Translations under genes and position numbers: made by a program
Notes under the pieces: model-generated
What the model saw: the letters and a program-made list of their open reading frames with translations, nothing else
Databases searched by the model: none
What the model was told of the DNA's origin: nothing
Assembly: GCF_004343255.1 (NCBI RefSeq)
Contig: NZ_SMDD01000001.1
Coordinates: 372,001-436,000 of the forward strand
Source of the DNA: Laceyella sacchari
Lineage (GTDB): Bacteria > Bacillota > Bacilli > Thermoactinomycetales > Thermoactinomycetaceae
Reading direction: 5' to 3'
Length of the DNA stretch: 64,000 bases
Part shown: positions 9,154 through 19,049 of the stretch, in pieces
Layout: each line of letters starts with the position of its first letter
Position numbering within the stretch: position 1 is the first letter of the stretch

Positions 9154-9193
9154 ACAAGAGAGGTGGCGAACATGCCGCCTCTCTTGTTTTTTT
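9154..9193 (+). terminator. Intrinsic terminator of ald
   Basis: ACAAGAGAGG at 9154 pairs with CCTCTCTTGT ending at 9187; the stem extends through the GGCG/TGCC region and is followed by seven T residues. Confidence 0.9.
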
Positions 9194-9345
9194 GTGATTT
9201 GCTGGTGTGCGGCTCTGCTATAAGAGAAGCGATGGGAAAAGGTGATGGAGTTATTAGTCATCACTATCATTTCACAGCAAAGTTCTTTACAATAGGATTA
9301 TTGGGTTTATGACGGAAATAATCAGTGGCAAGGGGGTGAGATAAG

Positions 9346-10953
9346 ATGAATATCCTTGATTCTTTCACCGTAGCAGAAATGTTAAAACGCCCCTTGTTTC
9401 AAAAGGCAAAGGTTATTGCCGGGCAAGGCGGGTTGAACCGCGCCGTTCGCTGGGTTCATGTGCTGGAGATCCTTGACGGCTCTTCCTATGTCAAAGGCGG
9501 GGAGTTGGTGCTGATGACCGGGGTAGGGATAGGTGAGGAGAAAGAGCTGAAGCTGGATTATGTCCGTGAGCTCGTTGAAAGCAAAGTGGCCGCATTGTCG
9601 ATTGAGATGGTACACCAATTCGTCGTCATTCCGGAGGCGGTCAAGCGCTTTGCCGATGAAAGCCAGTTTCCCATCATCATCTTTGAGGAGCCGGTCTCAT
9701 TCGTGGAGATCACGCAGGACATCCACACTTGGCTGATCGCGCGGCATCAAGACCAGCTGTTGTCGTTGGAGCGCATCTCGACCCAATTTTTGCAATTGAC
9801 TTTGCAACCGCAGGGGTTGAGAAAAATCCTGCAACTCCTGCACAAGGAAACCGGCTTTGTGGTCTGGATTGAAGATTATCTGGGCAAGACGTTCATCTAC
9901 CCCGAGACGGAAACGCCGATGAAGAAGAACGCGCTTCGTCGCCCAATCACGGTGTTAGAAGTGAACATCGGCGAACTTTACATCAAAACCACCCGCAAGC
10001 TGACGGAGTATTTGAACCTGATCATCGATCGTGTGATGATCGCCATCGCCCAAGAGTATTTGCGCCAATTTTTGTCCGAAGAGTGGGAGCTGGAAGAAGG
10101 CAAGCGGTGGATGGTCGATTTGGTAGGCGGCAAGCGGGGCGAGGTGCCGTCGAGCCTGCTCGGGGTGTTTGAGAAACGGAAAAATTGCGTGCTGTGTGCG
10201 CTGAGCCAAGACGAGTGGACGTTTGCGGATGAGAGCGGACTGGGGCGAGTGTTTTTGGTGCAGCTGATCCGTATGATGCAACATGTGTTTGAGCAGAAAG
10301 GGATCAAAGTCTGGGTGGCTCCGGTGGAGAACCGCTTGGCGATCATCCTCGCCGAACAGCAAACATTTGCTGCTGATCCCTTTATCGCTCGTGTTGACAA
10401 AGGGTTTGACATGCTGTTCGCACAATTCTGTCGACTTCATCCGCGCTTGACGACCCGATGGAAAGTGGGGGTCAGCCATCGGCTTGACCATCTTGACCGG
10501 ATGGCTAAAGCGTGGGAAGAAGCCTGTCTGGCTTTGTCCATGGACGAAGTGCCTCGGGATGATCTCCAGGATGAGGAGGATGGGAGCGCCGTCATGGGTA
10601 CGCATACGCTGATCCATTATGAGAAGTTGCGGGCGTGGCAACTGTTTTTGCATATGGACACGGCGGCAGTGCAATCTTTTGTCGACCTTCACTTGGGCCC
10701 ATTGTTGCAATACGACGCCAGAAACAAGACGAACTTGGTGCGCACCTTGGAAGTGTACTTTCAAACTGGCCTGCAAAAACAGCAGACGGCCAAATCTTTG
10801 TTCATCCACAGGCAAACCTTGTACTACCGCCTGGAACAAATCGCTGCCATGCTGGGGGATGATTGGGAAGCACCCGCCCGACGCCTCGCGTTGGAAACGG
10901 CCGTCTCCGGCTATCGATTCTTGTCAGCGCGCCAAAAGAAAAGAGACTGGTAG
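9346..10953 (+). CDS. adeR: PucR-family regulator, AdeR-like activator of ald
   Basis: A 535-residue PucR-family protein. The N-terminal PucR sensor domain (about residues 7-125, with the typical RAVRWVHVLE and GGELVLMTG segments) leads into a GGDEF-like middle region and a C-terminal PucR helix-turn-helix (QQTAKSLFIHRQTLYYRLEQ). In B. subtilis the adjacent PucR-type gene adeR activates ald, and the same neighbourhood occurs here directly downstream of ald on the same strand, so the orthologous role is likely. The ATG follows GGGGGTGAG. Several large ald-type metabolites could be the ligand; none is shown by the sequence. Confidence 0.85.
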   Translation: MNILDSFTVAEMLKRPLFQKAKVIAGQGGLNRAVRWVHVLEILDGSSYVKGGELVLMTGVGIGEEKELKLDYVRELVESKVAALSIEMVHQFVVIPEAVKRFADESQFPIIIFEEPVSFVEITQDIHTWLIARHQDQLLSLERISTQFLQLTLQPQGLRKILQLLHKETGFVVWIEDYLGKTFIYPETETPMKKNALRRPITVLEVNIGELYIKTTRKLTEYLNLIIDRVMIAIAQEYLRQFLSEEWELEEGKRWMVDLVGGKRGEVPSSLLGVFEKRKNCVLCALSQDEWTFADESGLGRVFLVQLIRMMQHVFEQKGIKVWVAPVENRLAIILAEQQTFAADPFIARVDKGFDMLFAQFCRLHPRLTTRWKVGVSHRLDHLDRMAKAWEEACLALSMDEVPRDDLQDEEDGSAVMGTHTLIHYEKLRAWQLFLHMDTAAVQSFVDLHLGPLLQYDARNKTNLVRTLEVYFQTGLQKQQTAKSLFIHRQTLYYRLEQIAAMLGDDWEAPARRLALETAVSGYRFLSARQKKRDW

Positions 10954-11042
10954 TGGCGGCCGCGCATTAACATGGTTTTTCTGCTGCTTTTACGCGTCAA
11001 CCTGAGTTGCCAGGCACGACCTTTACAAGGAGAGATGTGAAT

Positions 11043-11705
11043 ATGTGGAATGCGTTGAAAATGAAAGAACCCGTCAATACTTGGACCCACTTTGTCACCT
11101 GTTTGGCGGCGGTTGTCGGCTTGGTATACCTGATCTTGTTGAGCCGTGAAAACATCTCTACCTTGATCACTATGACCATCTACGGAGTTAGTCTCATTTT
11201 GCTGTATGCTGCCAGTTCGATTTATCATTGGGTGAGAACGACACCAAAGAAGGAACTGATCCTGAAGAAGATCGACCACTGCGCCATTTACCTGCTGATT
11301 GCCGGTTCCTACACTCCAGTTTTTTATCATGGGTTGGACGGACTGTGGAGAACGGTCATGTTAACGGTGATCTGGGTGATGTGCGTCATAGGTATTGTCT
11401 TGAAAATTGCCTTCATCCACCTTCCGCGTAACGTGTCGACTGCGTTTTATGTCACACTTGGATGGATCGCGGTGATTCCTTTTGTCAAACTGGTGAAAGT
11501 GCTACCGCTGGGGGCAATCATCCTGATGATCGTGGGCGGTGTGTTGTACACCATCGGCTCTATCATTTATGCCACCAAGATATTTGATTTCTTTCCCCAA
11601 AAATTTGGGTTTCATGAGATTTTCCATCTGTTTGTCTCTGCCGGTTCCGGTGTCCACTTCGCCATGATGGTTGCATATATCATTCCGCTGGGAATGCAAT
11701 CATAA
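11043..11705 (+). CDS. Hemolysin III / PAQR-family membrane protein (TrhA-like)
   Basis: A 220-residue, seven-helix membrane protein of the hemolysin III (HlyIII/PAQR) family. The family metal-binding pattern is visible: SSIYHW with a serine and histidine near residue 60, and the C-terminal HEIFHLFVSAGSGVHF histidine pair. B. subtilis YplQ and E. coli TrhA are relatives; the family is tied to membrane homeostasis, and actual haemolysis is not implied. The ATG at 11043 lies about ten bases after AAGGAG. It stands alone and ends at a strong terminator shared with the convergent tdh gene. Confidence 0.88.
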   Translation: MWNALKMKEPVNTWTHFVTCLAAVVGLVYLILLSRENISTLITMTIYGVSLILLYAASSIYHWVRTTPKKELILKKIDHCAIYLLIAGSYTPVFYHGLDGLWRTVMLTVIWVMCVIGIVLKIAFIHLPRNVSTAFYVTLGWIAVIPFVKLVKVLPLGAIILMIVGGVLYTIGSIIYATKIFDFFPQKFGFHEIFHLFVSAGSGVHFAMMVAYIIPLGMQS

Positions 11706-11707
11706 CA

Positions 11708-11745
11708 AAAACGTCTCCCCGGATAGATGGGGAGACGTTTTTTGT
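11708..11745. terminator. Bidirectional terminator between hlyIII and tdh
   Basis: AAAACGTCTCCCC (left arm) pairs with GGGGAGACGTTTT (right arm) with A-rich and T-rich flanks on both sides, so it can stop the hemolysin III transcript and the convergent kbl-tdh transcript. Confidence 0.88.
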
Positions 11746-11762
11746 TGTTTATGATGTTGCCG

Positions 11763-12728
11763 TTACGGGTGCAAGTTGGCGGGAGTAAGTTTTTCACTCA
11801 GCTTTTGCAACATGTCCGCTGTCATTTTTTCCAAATCATAAGCGGCTTTGAAACCCCATTCTTCCTTGGCCGCCGTGGCGTCGATGGAATTGGGCCAGCT
11901 TTCGGCGATTCCTTGGCGCACTGGATCGACATCATAGTCCAAGGTAAAGGAGGGGATATGCTTGCGGATGGCCGCGGCAATCTCTTCCGGTTCAAAGGAC
12001 ATCGCCGTCACATTAAAGGCATTGCGATGTTTCAGCTTGGCGGCGTCGGCTTCCATCAAGGTGATGATGGCGTTCAAGGCGTCGGGCATATACATCATGT
12101 CCATGTATGTGCCTTGTGCGATGTAAGAAGTGTACCGGCCCTGCTTGATCGCTTCATAATAGATTTCCACCGCATAATCGGTCGTGCCGCCGCCGGGGGG
12201 AGCCACATAGGAAATCAATCCCGGGAAACGGAGGCCACGGGTATCCACTCCGAATTTATGGTAGTAATAATCACACAACAATTCGCCCGATACTTTGTTT
12301 ACCCCGTACATGGTGGTAGGACGCTGAATAGTGTCCTGCGGAGTGTTGTCTTTGGGTGTAGAAGGGCCAAAGGCACCGATTGAGCTGGGGGTGAAAAATT
12401 GGCAATCCAGCTCGCGGGCTACTTCGAGGGCGTTGACCAATCCGCCCATGTTTAGATTCCAAGCCAAGAGGGGTTTGGCTTCGGCGGTTGCCGACAGCAA
12501 TGCTGCCAGATGGATAATGGTGTCCACCTGCCGTTTTTTGGCGACGGCGTACATCGCTTCAGCATCGGTGACATCCAATATTTCAAAGGGGCCCGATTCC
12601 ACGACGGGACTATCCGTCCGCCGGATGTCAGTGGCGATTACATGGCTTGCGCCATAGATTTCCCGCAAACGCATAACGAGTTCTGATCCGATTTGCCCCA
12701 AGGCTCCAGTAACAAGGATTCTTTTCAT
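11763..12728 (-). CDS. tdh: L-threonine 3-dehydrogenase, SDR type
   Basis: A 321-residue extended short-chain dehydrogenase, the UDP-galactose-epimerase-like form of threonine dehydrogenase. It has the Rossmann glycine motif GALGQIG near the N-terminus, the catalytic Ser in TPSSIGAFG and YxxxK in [10 protein letters not shown]. It oxidises L-threonine to 2-amino-3-ketobutyrate with NAD. The kbl gene lies immediately upstream in the same operon and uses that product, which makes the assignment firm. The ATG at 12728 sits behind GGAGGAAG; a longer start would include that site. Confidence 0.93.
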   Translation of the reverse strand: MKRILVTGALGQIGSELVMRLREIYGASHVIATDIRRTDSPVVESGPFEILDVTDAEAMYAVAKKRQVDTIIHLAALLSATAEAKPLLAWNLNMGGLVNALEVARELDCQFFTPSSIGAFGPSTPKDNTPQDTIQRPTTMYGVNKVSGELLCDYYYHKFGVDTRGLRFPGLISYVAPPGGGTTDYAVEIYYEAIKQGRYTSYIAQGTYMDMMYMPDALNAIITLMEADAAKLKHRNAFNVTAMSFEPEEIAAAIRKHIPSFTLDYDVDPVRQGIAESWPNSIDATAAKEEWGFKAAYDLEKMTADMLQKLSEKLTPANLHP

Positions 12729-12814
12729 AAGTCTTCCTCCAACCAAATGGAACGATTTGTCATCAGGTGACTTGCATCTAATGAAGTGCTAAGGATTGCT
12801 GCGTTGTGAAACCA

Positions 12815-14005
12815 TTAAATGATTCCCATTTCTTTACCCACTTTGGCATAGATCTCCAAGACGCGATCCAGCATCTCTTTGGTGTGTGCGGCAGTAGGCA
12901 TGTTGCGCACCCGTCCGGTTCCGCGTGGTACGGTTGGGAACACGATTGCTTTGGCGTAAACACCTTCTTCGTTCAGGCGTTTGCTAAATGCCTGCGTTTC
13001 CACTTCGCCCCCGATGATGCAAGGCGTGATCGGTGTTTCACTGTCGCCGATGTTAAAGCCCAGCTCCTTCAGGCCTTGTTTCAGGTAATTGGCGTTATCC
13101 CACAGTTTTTGCTGCAGTTCGGTGCTGTCCATCAGGATTTCAATCGCTTTTTTCGCCGCGGCCACATCACCTGGCGTCAAGGCAGTGGAGAACAGGAACG
13201 GACGGCTGCGTACCTTGAGCCAATCGATCAGTTCTCGTTTCCCAGCCACATATCCCCCGACTACGCCAATTGCTTTGGACAAGGTGCCGATTTGGAAATC
13301 CACTTTGTCAGACAGGCCGAAGTGTTTGACTGTACCAGCGCCACCACCCAACACGCCGGAGCCGTGTGCGTCATCCACATAGGTGATGAGATCGTATTCT
13401 TCGGCAATCTCCACGATTTCCGGAAGTTTGGCGATATCCCCATCCATAGAAAAGACACCGTCGGTAATGACCATGATTTTGTTGTAAAGGCCGGATTCTT
13501 TTGCTTCTTTCGCTTTTTGGCGCAGGTCATCCATGTCGGAGTGGTTGAAGCGGATGATTTTCGCTTTGGAGAGGCGGCAACCATCAATGATCGAAGCATG
13601 GTTCAACTCGTCAGACAAGATGGCGTCGTTTTTGTCCATTACAGCTGAAATCGCTGCCATGTTGCAGTTGAATCCAGATTGGTAGGCAATGGCTGCTTCC
13701 GTCTTTTTGAAAGCAGCAAGGGTTTCTTCCAGCTCGACGTGAAGTTGGAGGGTACCATTGATGGTCCGAACGGCACCAGCACCGACCCCGTATGTTTCGA
13801 TCGCGTTGATGGCCGCTTCTTTAAGCCGCGGATCGGTGGCCAGACCCAAATAGTTGTTGGAAGAGAGGTTGATCAATTCCCGTCCATCAATCTTGATCAC
13901 AGGTCCGTTGGCGCTTTCCAGAGGATCGATCACATTATAAAGTCCTTTTTCTTTCAGTTCTTGTAAATTTTCCTGTAAGAATTGTGATAATACCTTGCTT
14001 GACAC
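12815..14005 (-). CDS. kbl: Glycine C-acetyltransferase (2-amino-3-ketobutyrate CoA ligase)
   Basis: A 396-residue PLP-dependent alpha-oxoamine synthase. It cleaves 2-amino-3-ketobutyrate with CoA to glycine and acetyl-CoA, completing threonine breakdown with tdh 86 bases downstream. Visible features are LSSNNYLGL near the N-terminus, the PLP-contact region [10 protein letters not shown] and the Schiff-base lysine in [12 protein letters not shown]. The start is a GTG at 14005 with GGAGGG nine bases upstream, giving the usual family length; an upstream in-frame ATG would add 26 residues lying in the leader. A candidate cre site and an inverted repeat lie in the leader region. Confidence 0.95.
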   Translation of the reverse strand: MSSKVLSQFLQENLQELKEKGLYNVIDPLESANGPVIKIDGRELINLSSNNYLGLATDPRLKEAAINAIETYGVGAGAVRTINGTLQLHVELEETLAAFKKTEAAIAYQSGFNCNMAAISAVMDKNDAILSDELNHASIIDGCRLSKAKIIRFNHSDMDDLRQKAKEAKESGLYNKIMVITDGVFSMDGDIAKLPEIVEIAEEYDLITYVDDAHGSGVLGGGAGTVKHFGLSDKVDFQIGTLSKAIGVVGGYVAGKRELIDWLKVRSRPFLFSTALTPGDVAAAKKAIEILMDSTELQQKLWDNANYLKQGLKELGFNIGDSETPITPCIIGGEVETQAFSKRLNEEGVYAKAIVFPTVPRGTGRVRNMPTAAHTKEMLDRVLEIYAKVGKEMGII

Positions 14006-14050
14006 GATAAAATCCCTCCAAAGTCCCGGGTATTCTTTTGTTCGTAAACA

Positions 14051-14073
14051 TTTGTCCATGGTGAATGGACAAA
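14051..14073. promoter_or_regulatory. Inverted repeat in the kbl leader
   Basis: TTTGTCCAT and ATGGACAAA form a perfect 9-bp inverted repeat around five bases, 46 bases upstream of the kbl start. It could be an operator or an RNA hairpin; no regulator can be named. Confidence 0.5.
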
Positions 14074-14082
14074 TGAATCGCA

Positions 14083-14096
14083 TGCAAGCGCTGTCA
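14083..14096. promoter_or_regulatory. Candidate CcpA (cre) site upstream of kbl-tdh
   Basis: TGCAAGCGCTGTCA matches the consensus TGWAANCGNTNWCA at 13 of 14 positions. It lies about 80 bases upstream of the kbl start, where carbon catabolite control of threonine breakdown would make sense. The 700 bases between here and the vanY-like gene show no convincing gene. Confidence 0.5.
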
Positions 14097-14795
14097 TGAC
14101 GCGGTTTACACCATTACTTTAACATATTTTTTTCATTGTGTTTATGCCAGGTGGACAAAATATTTTTTCTTTCTTCATAAGTATGGGCATTTGGTCCCGT
14201 AAGCATGAATTTGTTATAAAAAGGTTTTATTGGGTTTATATGTTGAAATAAACCAAATAAATGATGAATGGATACATGTTGTTCGGAATGTGGGTGGGCC
14301 TGTTCGGACCAGGTCTTATCCAGCTGTTGGTGGCAAATATTTCCGATTGCTTCAAGTTCTTTCTACAATCTCAATGGGCAAACAAGATAGCTTTCGCTTT
14401 TCCGAAGATATGGTTATTTTGCTAACGTTGGGGATTGCCCCTTATATCTCTGCTCATTTTAAGTTATTATTTTATATTGGAGAATCACAGGCATGTTTTG
14501 CGTCGTGTTTTTCAAATGTCGTCTCGATCGTCGATGGACGAGAAGCGAATGGGGAAACGTGTTAAAACACGGTCCTCTCGTTATTTTTGTCCATAAGATG
14601 GTTTTGAAATAGCTTAGAACGAAATTGTTTTTTTTAATGCTGTTGATGAGCGGAGCCAATTTTTCCGCATGCACGCGCTTGGCGCATGAAGGGTATGGAA
14701 GATGAGTTTCGCTCTACCTTAGCCATGTTCTCCAGAGAGAGGTAAGAGAGGTTTACATTGATTGAGATAATATGCGTTACGTAGGAGGGGAGAGA

Positions 14796-15566
14796 GTGCG
14801 CAAGACAAAAAAATCGATTCACCTGGCTACTTTGATGTTAGGAGCGGCTCTTCTTTTGGGCGGTTGCGGGGGATCACTGGCTGCTAACGATTCGACGCCA
14901 ACCCCTTCCAAAGAGACGGCAACCAAACAAGCCAAACCGGAAGATCAACCTGTGTCCAAACCGCCAGCCAAACAGGTGATTGCGATTCCGTCAGACCCGG
15001 CTTCGCTCGCGGTACTGGTCAACAAACAACGTGCTTTGCCGTCGGGGTATAAGCCTGCAGACTTGATACAGCCCGATGTGCCGTTTTCTTCATGGGGCAA
15101 GGATGAGAAAAAGTTGATGCGCAAAGAGGCGGCCCAAGCGCTGGAGCAATTGTTTGCCGCAGCAAAAAAACAAGGGATTGAGCTGGTTGCTGTATCAGGG
15201 TACCGTTCTTATGAAAGGCAACAAGCGACTTATGAGTCGGCGTTAAGGAGAAAAGGGAAAGAGAGCACAGCCAAATATAACGCTGTGCCTGGTCATAGCG
15301 AGCACCAAACTGGCTTGGCGATGGACGTGTCGGCCCGCAGTGTGGGCTTCCGCTTGATCGAGTCGTTCGCCGCAACAGCGGAAGGGCGTTGGTTGGCGGA
15401 CCATGCGCACGAATTTGGTTTTATCATTCGCTATGCCAAAGGGAAAGAAGATGTGACTGGCTATGGATACGAACCTTGGCACATCCGCTATGTTGGTAAG
15501 GAAATAGCCCAAGAGATCAAGAGCAGAGGCATTGTCTTGGAAGAGTATTATTCGGTACCAAAATAA
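14796..15566 (+). CDS. D-alanyl-D-alanine carboxypeptidase lipoprotein, VanY/M15B family
   Basis: A 256-residue predicted lipoprotein: basic N-terminus, hydrophobic stretch and lipobox LLGGC, so it is anchored outside the membrane. A low-complexity Pro/Lys/Thr linker is followed by the M15B zinc peptidase domain with SGYRSYERQQ, the metal-binding HxxxxxxxD in HSEHQTGLAMD, and EPWHIRYVG near the end. It should trim the terminal D-Ala from peptidoglycan stem peptides. The GTG at 14796 is preceded by TAGGAGGGG with five bases of spacing. Not part of a vancomycin-resistance cluster. Confidence 0.93.
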   Translation: MRKTKKSIHLATLMLGAALLLGGCGGSLAANDSTPTPSKETATKQAKPEDQPVSKPPAKQVIAIPSDPASLAVLVNKQRALPSGYKPADLIQPDVPFSSWGKDEKKLMRKEAAQALEQLFAAAKKQGIELVAVSGYRSYERQQATYESALRRKGKESTAKYNAVPGHSEHQTGLAMDVSARSVGFRLIESFAATAEGRWLADHAHEFGFIIRYAKGKEDVTGYGYEPWHIRYVGKEIAQEIKSRGIVLEEYYSVPK

Positions 15567-15603
15567 CAGGCGTGGTCTGATGACAGATCATCATACAAAA
15601 TAA

Positions 15604-15632
15604 CCGACCCATTGTGTTGGGTCGGCTTTATC
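15604..15632 (+). terminator. Intrinsic terminator of the carboxypeptidase gene
   Basis: CCGACCCA (15604-15611) pairs with TGGGTCGG (15618-15625), followed by CTTTA. The T tract is short. Confidence 0.65.
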
Positions 15633-15651
15633 TGTTTGGGGAGTTGGAGGA

Positions 15652-16821
15652 ATGAATAAACAAGCAGGCATGTCAGTGCAGTTTTATTTGTTTTTTTTCA
15701 CCTGGGGCGTCTTTATTCCATATTGGACAGCCTGGCTTAAAACGAAAGGTTTTTCGATTGAAGAAGCCGGTTGGTTTGTCTCTCTCAGTCTGATTGTGCG
15801 GTCCGCGTCTACGTTGTATGGTTATCCAGCCTTATGCCGCGTGGCCCCTTTGTCTCAGTTGGCGCGATGGCTTCCTTTCTTGTCGGCGGTCATCTTGCTT
15901 GGATTTATTCCATTTCAAGGTTTTGTGCCCATCTTGGTTCTGACCGTGTTGTTCGCTTGGACATATCCGGTGTTGTTGCCGATGAATGAAACCATTGCCA
16001 ACATGTTGGCCAAAGAGAAACAGATTGATTATGGCCGAAGCCGTTTGTGGGGTTCGGTGGGATACATCGTCGGCCTGTATGTGACGGGCTGGATTACATC
16101 CCGGCTGGGGGATGCTAGCACCCTATATGTTTTGTTTATTGGAATAATCATTGTATATCTGCACTCTTTTGTCGGGGTGTCCAACCAGTTCGCCACAAAA
16201 GCGTCCACCAGGGACAACGTGTCCATGCGCAAGCTATTCAAGTCACGTGCTTTCATTTGGTGCCTGTTGGTATGCATTTTGCTGCAAGGGGCACATGCCG
16301 CATATAACAGCTATGGTGTCGTTTATCTGCAGAAGCTGGGGATTGATAACTCCCAGATTGGCTTGATCATGATTGTGGCAGTTGTCGCTGAGATCGGGTT
16401 CTTCTATGTTGCTGACCGGTTTATGGCCAACGTGCCGATTGCGGTGATGTTTTTCATTGCTGCGGTGTCGTCCGTCGTTCGTTGGGGAGCGATTTACCTG
16501 TTTCCCGATGCAACGGTGTTTATCATCACGCAAGTGTTGCATGCAATTACGTTTGGCTTGACTCATTTTGCTTATATGCGATTCGTCAACCAATGGGTAC
16601 CCAATGCATATATCCCTTCCGCGCAGGGAGCGTACGCTTCCTTGGCGATGGGGCTTGGCACGGGGCTATTGACGATTTTGTGCGGATATGCCTACGCAGT
16701 GTCGCCGCAATTGCCTTTCTTGCTGATGGCGGCGTTGACGATGCCTAGCTTCGGGCTGGTGTTTTTGTTACATGGTGCCTTGAAACGGCAACCATTGCCC
16801 ACGGCGTCAACGTCAAGCTAA
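15652..16821 (+). CDS. MFS transporter, HcaT/nucleoside-symporter-like
   Basis: A 389-residue polytopic protein with about 12 hydrophobic segments. It begins with the MFS_1-like signature (FFFTWGVFIPYWTAWLKTKGFS) and has the loop motif YGRSRLWGSVGYIVG seen in the 3-phenylpropionate transporter (HcaT) group. The substrate cannot be told; phenylpropionate is only the name of the best-known relative. The ATG follows TTGGAGGA and a terminator lies about 45 bases after the stop. Confidence 0.82.
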   Translation: MNKQAGMSVQFYLFFFTWGVFIPYWTAWLKTKGFSIEEAGWFVSLSLIVRSASTLYGYPALCRVAPLSQLARWLPFLSAVILLGFIPFQGFVPILVLTVLFAWTYPVLLPMNETIANMLAKEKQIDYGRSRLWGSVGYIVGLYVTGWITSRLGDASTLYVLFIGIIIVYLHSFVGVSNQFATKASTRDNVSMRKLFKSRAFIWCLLVCILLQGAHAAYNSYGVVYLQKLGIDNSQIGLIMIVAVVAEIGFFYVADRFMANVPIAVMFFIAAVSSVVRWGAIYLFPDATVFIITQVLHAITFGLTHFAYMRFVNQWVPNAYIPSAQGAYASLAMGLGTGLLTILCGYAYAVSPQLPFLLMAALTMPSFGLVFLLHGALKRQPLPTASTSS

Positions 16822-16865
16822 AGACCTCTTATATCAATTTCTTCTATAAATGTTTTTTAATAGGG

Positions 16866-16900
16866 CATTCTACCACGGGTGTGTGGTAGAATGTTTTTGT
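16866..16900 (+). terminator. Intrinsic terminator of the MFS gene
   Basis: CATTCTACCAC (16866-16876) pairs with GTGGTAGAATG and runs directly into TTTTT. Confidence 0.88.
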
Positions 16901-16967
16901 GTAAAGGAGTCATACCATTCAGTTTTTAATAGAATACGACCTTGTTTGGATGGGAGAGGATGGCAAG

Positions 16968-17939
16968 ATGCGGCCGATACTGTTAGGTGTGATCGCGGCA
17001 TTCTTTTTTGCGTTTACTTTTGTGTTGAATCGGGCGATGGAATTGTCCGGAGGGAGCTGGATTTGGAGTGCGTCGTTGCGATATTGGTTTATGGTGCCCT
17101 TTTTGTTCCTGATCGTGGGCTTGCGTCGAAATGTGAAGCCGCTCTTCGCCCATATGCGGGCTCATCCCCTCCCTTGGCTGGGATGGAGCATGGTGGGGTT
17201 TGGTTTGTTTTACGCCCCGATGTGCTTTGCGGCGGCATACGGCCCCGGCTGGTTGATCGCCGGTACATGGCAGGTGACGATTATATCGGGTACCTTGTTG
17301 GCGCCCTTCTTTTGGGAGGAGGTGCAGACGCCGACGGGCGTGCGAAAAGTCCGCCAAACGATTCCATGGCTCGCTCTGGGTGTCTCCATGTTGATCGTCG
17401 TAGGGATTGCGCTGATGCAGTTGGAGCATGCCCGCCAACTCTCCCTCACAGAGATCGTCGGGGGAATCCTCCCGGTGCTGGTGGCCTCATTCGCTTATCC
17501 ACTGGGCAATCGGAAAATGATGGAGGTTTGCGAAGGGAAATTGGACGCATATCAGCGGGTATTGGGCATGACGCTGGCGAGTCTCCCGTTTTGGTTGGCG
17601 CTGTCCATCTATGGCGGGTTGACGGTTGGAGCGCCGAGCGAAAGCCAACTCTTCCAGTCGTTATTGGTAGCGCTGTGCTCGGGAGTGGTGGCCACGGTGC
17701 TGTTTTTCCAGGCGACGGATATGGTGAAGGGAGATATGCAACAATTGGCCGCCGTCGAAGCGACGCAATCAGCTGAGGTGCTGTTTGCCGTGTTGATGGA
17801 AGTGGTTTGGTTGCAAGCGGAACTGCCGTCACTGTGGTCTTGGGCGGGCATGGGCCTGGTTGTGATCGGCATGATTTTCCATAGTTATCTGTCCCACCGA
17901 AAGCATGCCCCCCGCCCATCGGCCAAGCCGGAGTTGTAA
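16968..17939 (+). CDS. Multidrug resistance efflux (EmrE/DMT superfamily) membrane protein
   Basis: A 323-residue membrane protein with about ten transmembrane helices, matching the EmrE-like multidrug-resistance efflux transporter family of the drug/metabolite transporter superfamily. The two-fold repeat is visible (LNRAMELSGGSWIWSASLRYW early, AAVEATQSAEVLFAVLMEVVW late). The substrate is unknown. The ATG at 16968 is preferred over 16950 because GAGAGG lies about eight bases upstream of it. Confidence 0.78.
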   Translation: MRPILLGVIAAFFFAFTFVLNRAMELSGGSWIWSASLRYWFMVPFLFLIVGLRRNVKPLFAHMRAHPLPWLGWSMVGFGLFYAPMCFAAAYGPGWLIAGTWQVTIISGTLLAPFFWEEVQTPTGVRKVRQTIPWLALGVSMLIVVGIALMQLEHARQLSLTEIVGGILPVLVASFAYPLGNRKMMEVCEGKLDAYQRVLGMTLASLPFWLALSIYGGLTVGAPSESQLFQSLLVALCSGVVATVLFFQATDMVKGDMQQLAAVEATQSAEVLFAVLMEVVWLQAELPSLWSWAGMGLVVIGMIFHSYLSHRKHAPRPSAKPEL

Positions 17940-18013
17940 GCCAAGCGCGGCTCTGCTGTTGTCAGCATGTAAGCGTATGCCCGGTGGCATGAACATCGCG
18001 TTTCGCCCTGCAT

Positions 18014-18053
18014 TGAAAACAAGCCGACCTAGACGCTGGTCGGCTTGTTTGCG
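18014..18053. terminator. Bidirectional terminator overlapping the EamA stop codon
   Basis: AAACAAGCCGACC (18017-18029) pairs perfectly with GGTCGGCTTGTTT (18038-18050). The EamA stop codon (minus strand, 18029-18031) lies in the stem-loop, so the coding end is part of the terminator of both convergent genes. Confidence 0.8.
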
Positions 18054-18967
18054 TTTGACAGAGATGTGGTTGAGGAGTCAGATCTGGGTTGTTTGGTTTT
18101 GAGATTCATCACGATGATACCGATCAGGACGCATGCGCCACCGATGATGTGGGCAAGCGTGACGCGTTCATTCAGGAACAGAGCTCCCACAGCTACGGCG
18201 ATCACCGGTGACACATAGGTCCATGTGACAGGGAACAGCGGATTGGTTTCACGCATTAACCAATAAAACAGGCCAGAGGCGACGATGGAGACCACGATGC
18301 TCAAGTGGAGCAGGGACAGGAGAGTAACCGGCGTGAAATCGACTTGCGCGTTTCTTTCTATCAACAAAGAAAGCGCGAACAGACCGAAACTGGCGAAGAC
18401 CATTTGCCATCCGTTAAGTGTGGCGGGTGACACCTTGTCCATGAGCCGTTTGGCGTGAATGGCACCGAGTCCGTGAATAAATTCAGACAGGACGATGGCC
18501 AATTTTCCATAAAACGGGAGAGAGCCGAGTTGGAAGGCCGAGGGAGTCTCGCCGATGACGAACACCATCCCGCCACCGCTCAAGAGCAAGCCTGCCACCA
18601 GCATCCATGTAAAAGTGAGTTGCCTGAAGAGCAGGGCGAGGATGGCGCTGAAGAGGGGGGATGTCGCCACCAACAGGGCGGCTTCCCCTGAATCAATGTG
18701 TTGCTCCGCCCAGTACAGCGCGGCGAAGGGAATGGTTGTCATGCAGAATCCGATCCACGCTAACTCCAAATATGTTCGCCAGTCAAGGGATTGCCACCGT
18801 TTGGATAGGCCGAGGCATAGGCAGAGCAAGCCGCCAGCAATGGCAAAGCGCAGGCCGGCCGCCAAGAAGGGGGGCATGCCGTCACCAAGCACCAGTTTAA
18901 TAGCTAGAAAGGAAGTACCATAGATAAGGCACATCAGTGCGTAACCGAACCAAGTGATCCAAGTCAT
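18029..18967 (-). CDS. EamA/DMT-family transporter
   Basis: A 312-residue, ten-helix transporter with two EamA repeats (GTSFLAIKLVLGDGMPPF in the first; a second repeat from about residue 160 ending VTLAHIIGGACVLIGI). Family members export amino acids or other metabolites. It is transcribed divergently from a LysR regulator, an arrangement that usually means the regulator controls it. The start follows a weak GCGGGGATC site. The last codons form one arm of a terminator hairpin. Confidence 0.85.
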   Translation of the reverse strand: MTWITWFGYALMCLIYGTSFLAIKLVLGDGMPPFLAAGLRFAIAGGLLCLCLGLSKRWQSLDWRTYLELAWIGFCMTTIPFAALYWAEQHIDSGEAALLVATSPLFSAILALLFRQLTFTWMLVAGLLLSGGGMVFVIGETPSAFQLGSLPFYGKLAIVLSEFIHGLGAIHAKRLMDKVSPATLNGWQMVFASFGLFALSLLIERNAQVDFTPVTLLSLLHLSIVVSIVASGLFYWLMRETNPLFPVTWTYVSPVIAVAVGALFLNERVTLAHIIGGACVLIGIIVMNLKTKQPRSDSSTTSLSNANKPTSV

Positions 18968-19049
18968 GATGATCCCCGCTTTCGTGTGTTGATGAGGAAT
19001 AGGATATCAGGAAGCGGGAACCCATGGTATGATCAAAAAGAGATACCGT

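Noticed and set aside
14100-14230. A TGGCAT sequence upstream of kbl considered as a sigma-54 promoter
   Set aside because: The -12 GC is missing at the required spacing.
14230-14565. Open frame of 111 codons in the gap before the carboxypeptidase gene, and an overlapping hydrophobic 50-codon frame near 14,263
   Set aside because: No ribosome site, no recognisable motif and random-looking composition. The hydrophobic frame might be debris of a membrane protein gene but cannot be supported.
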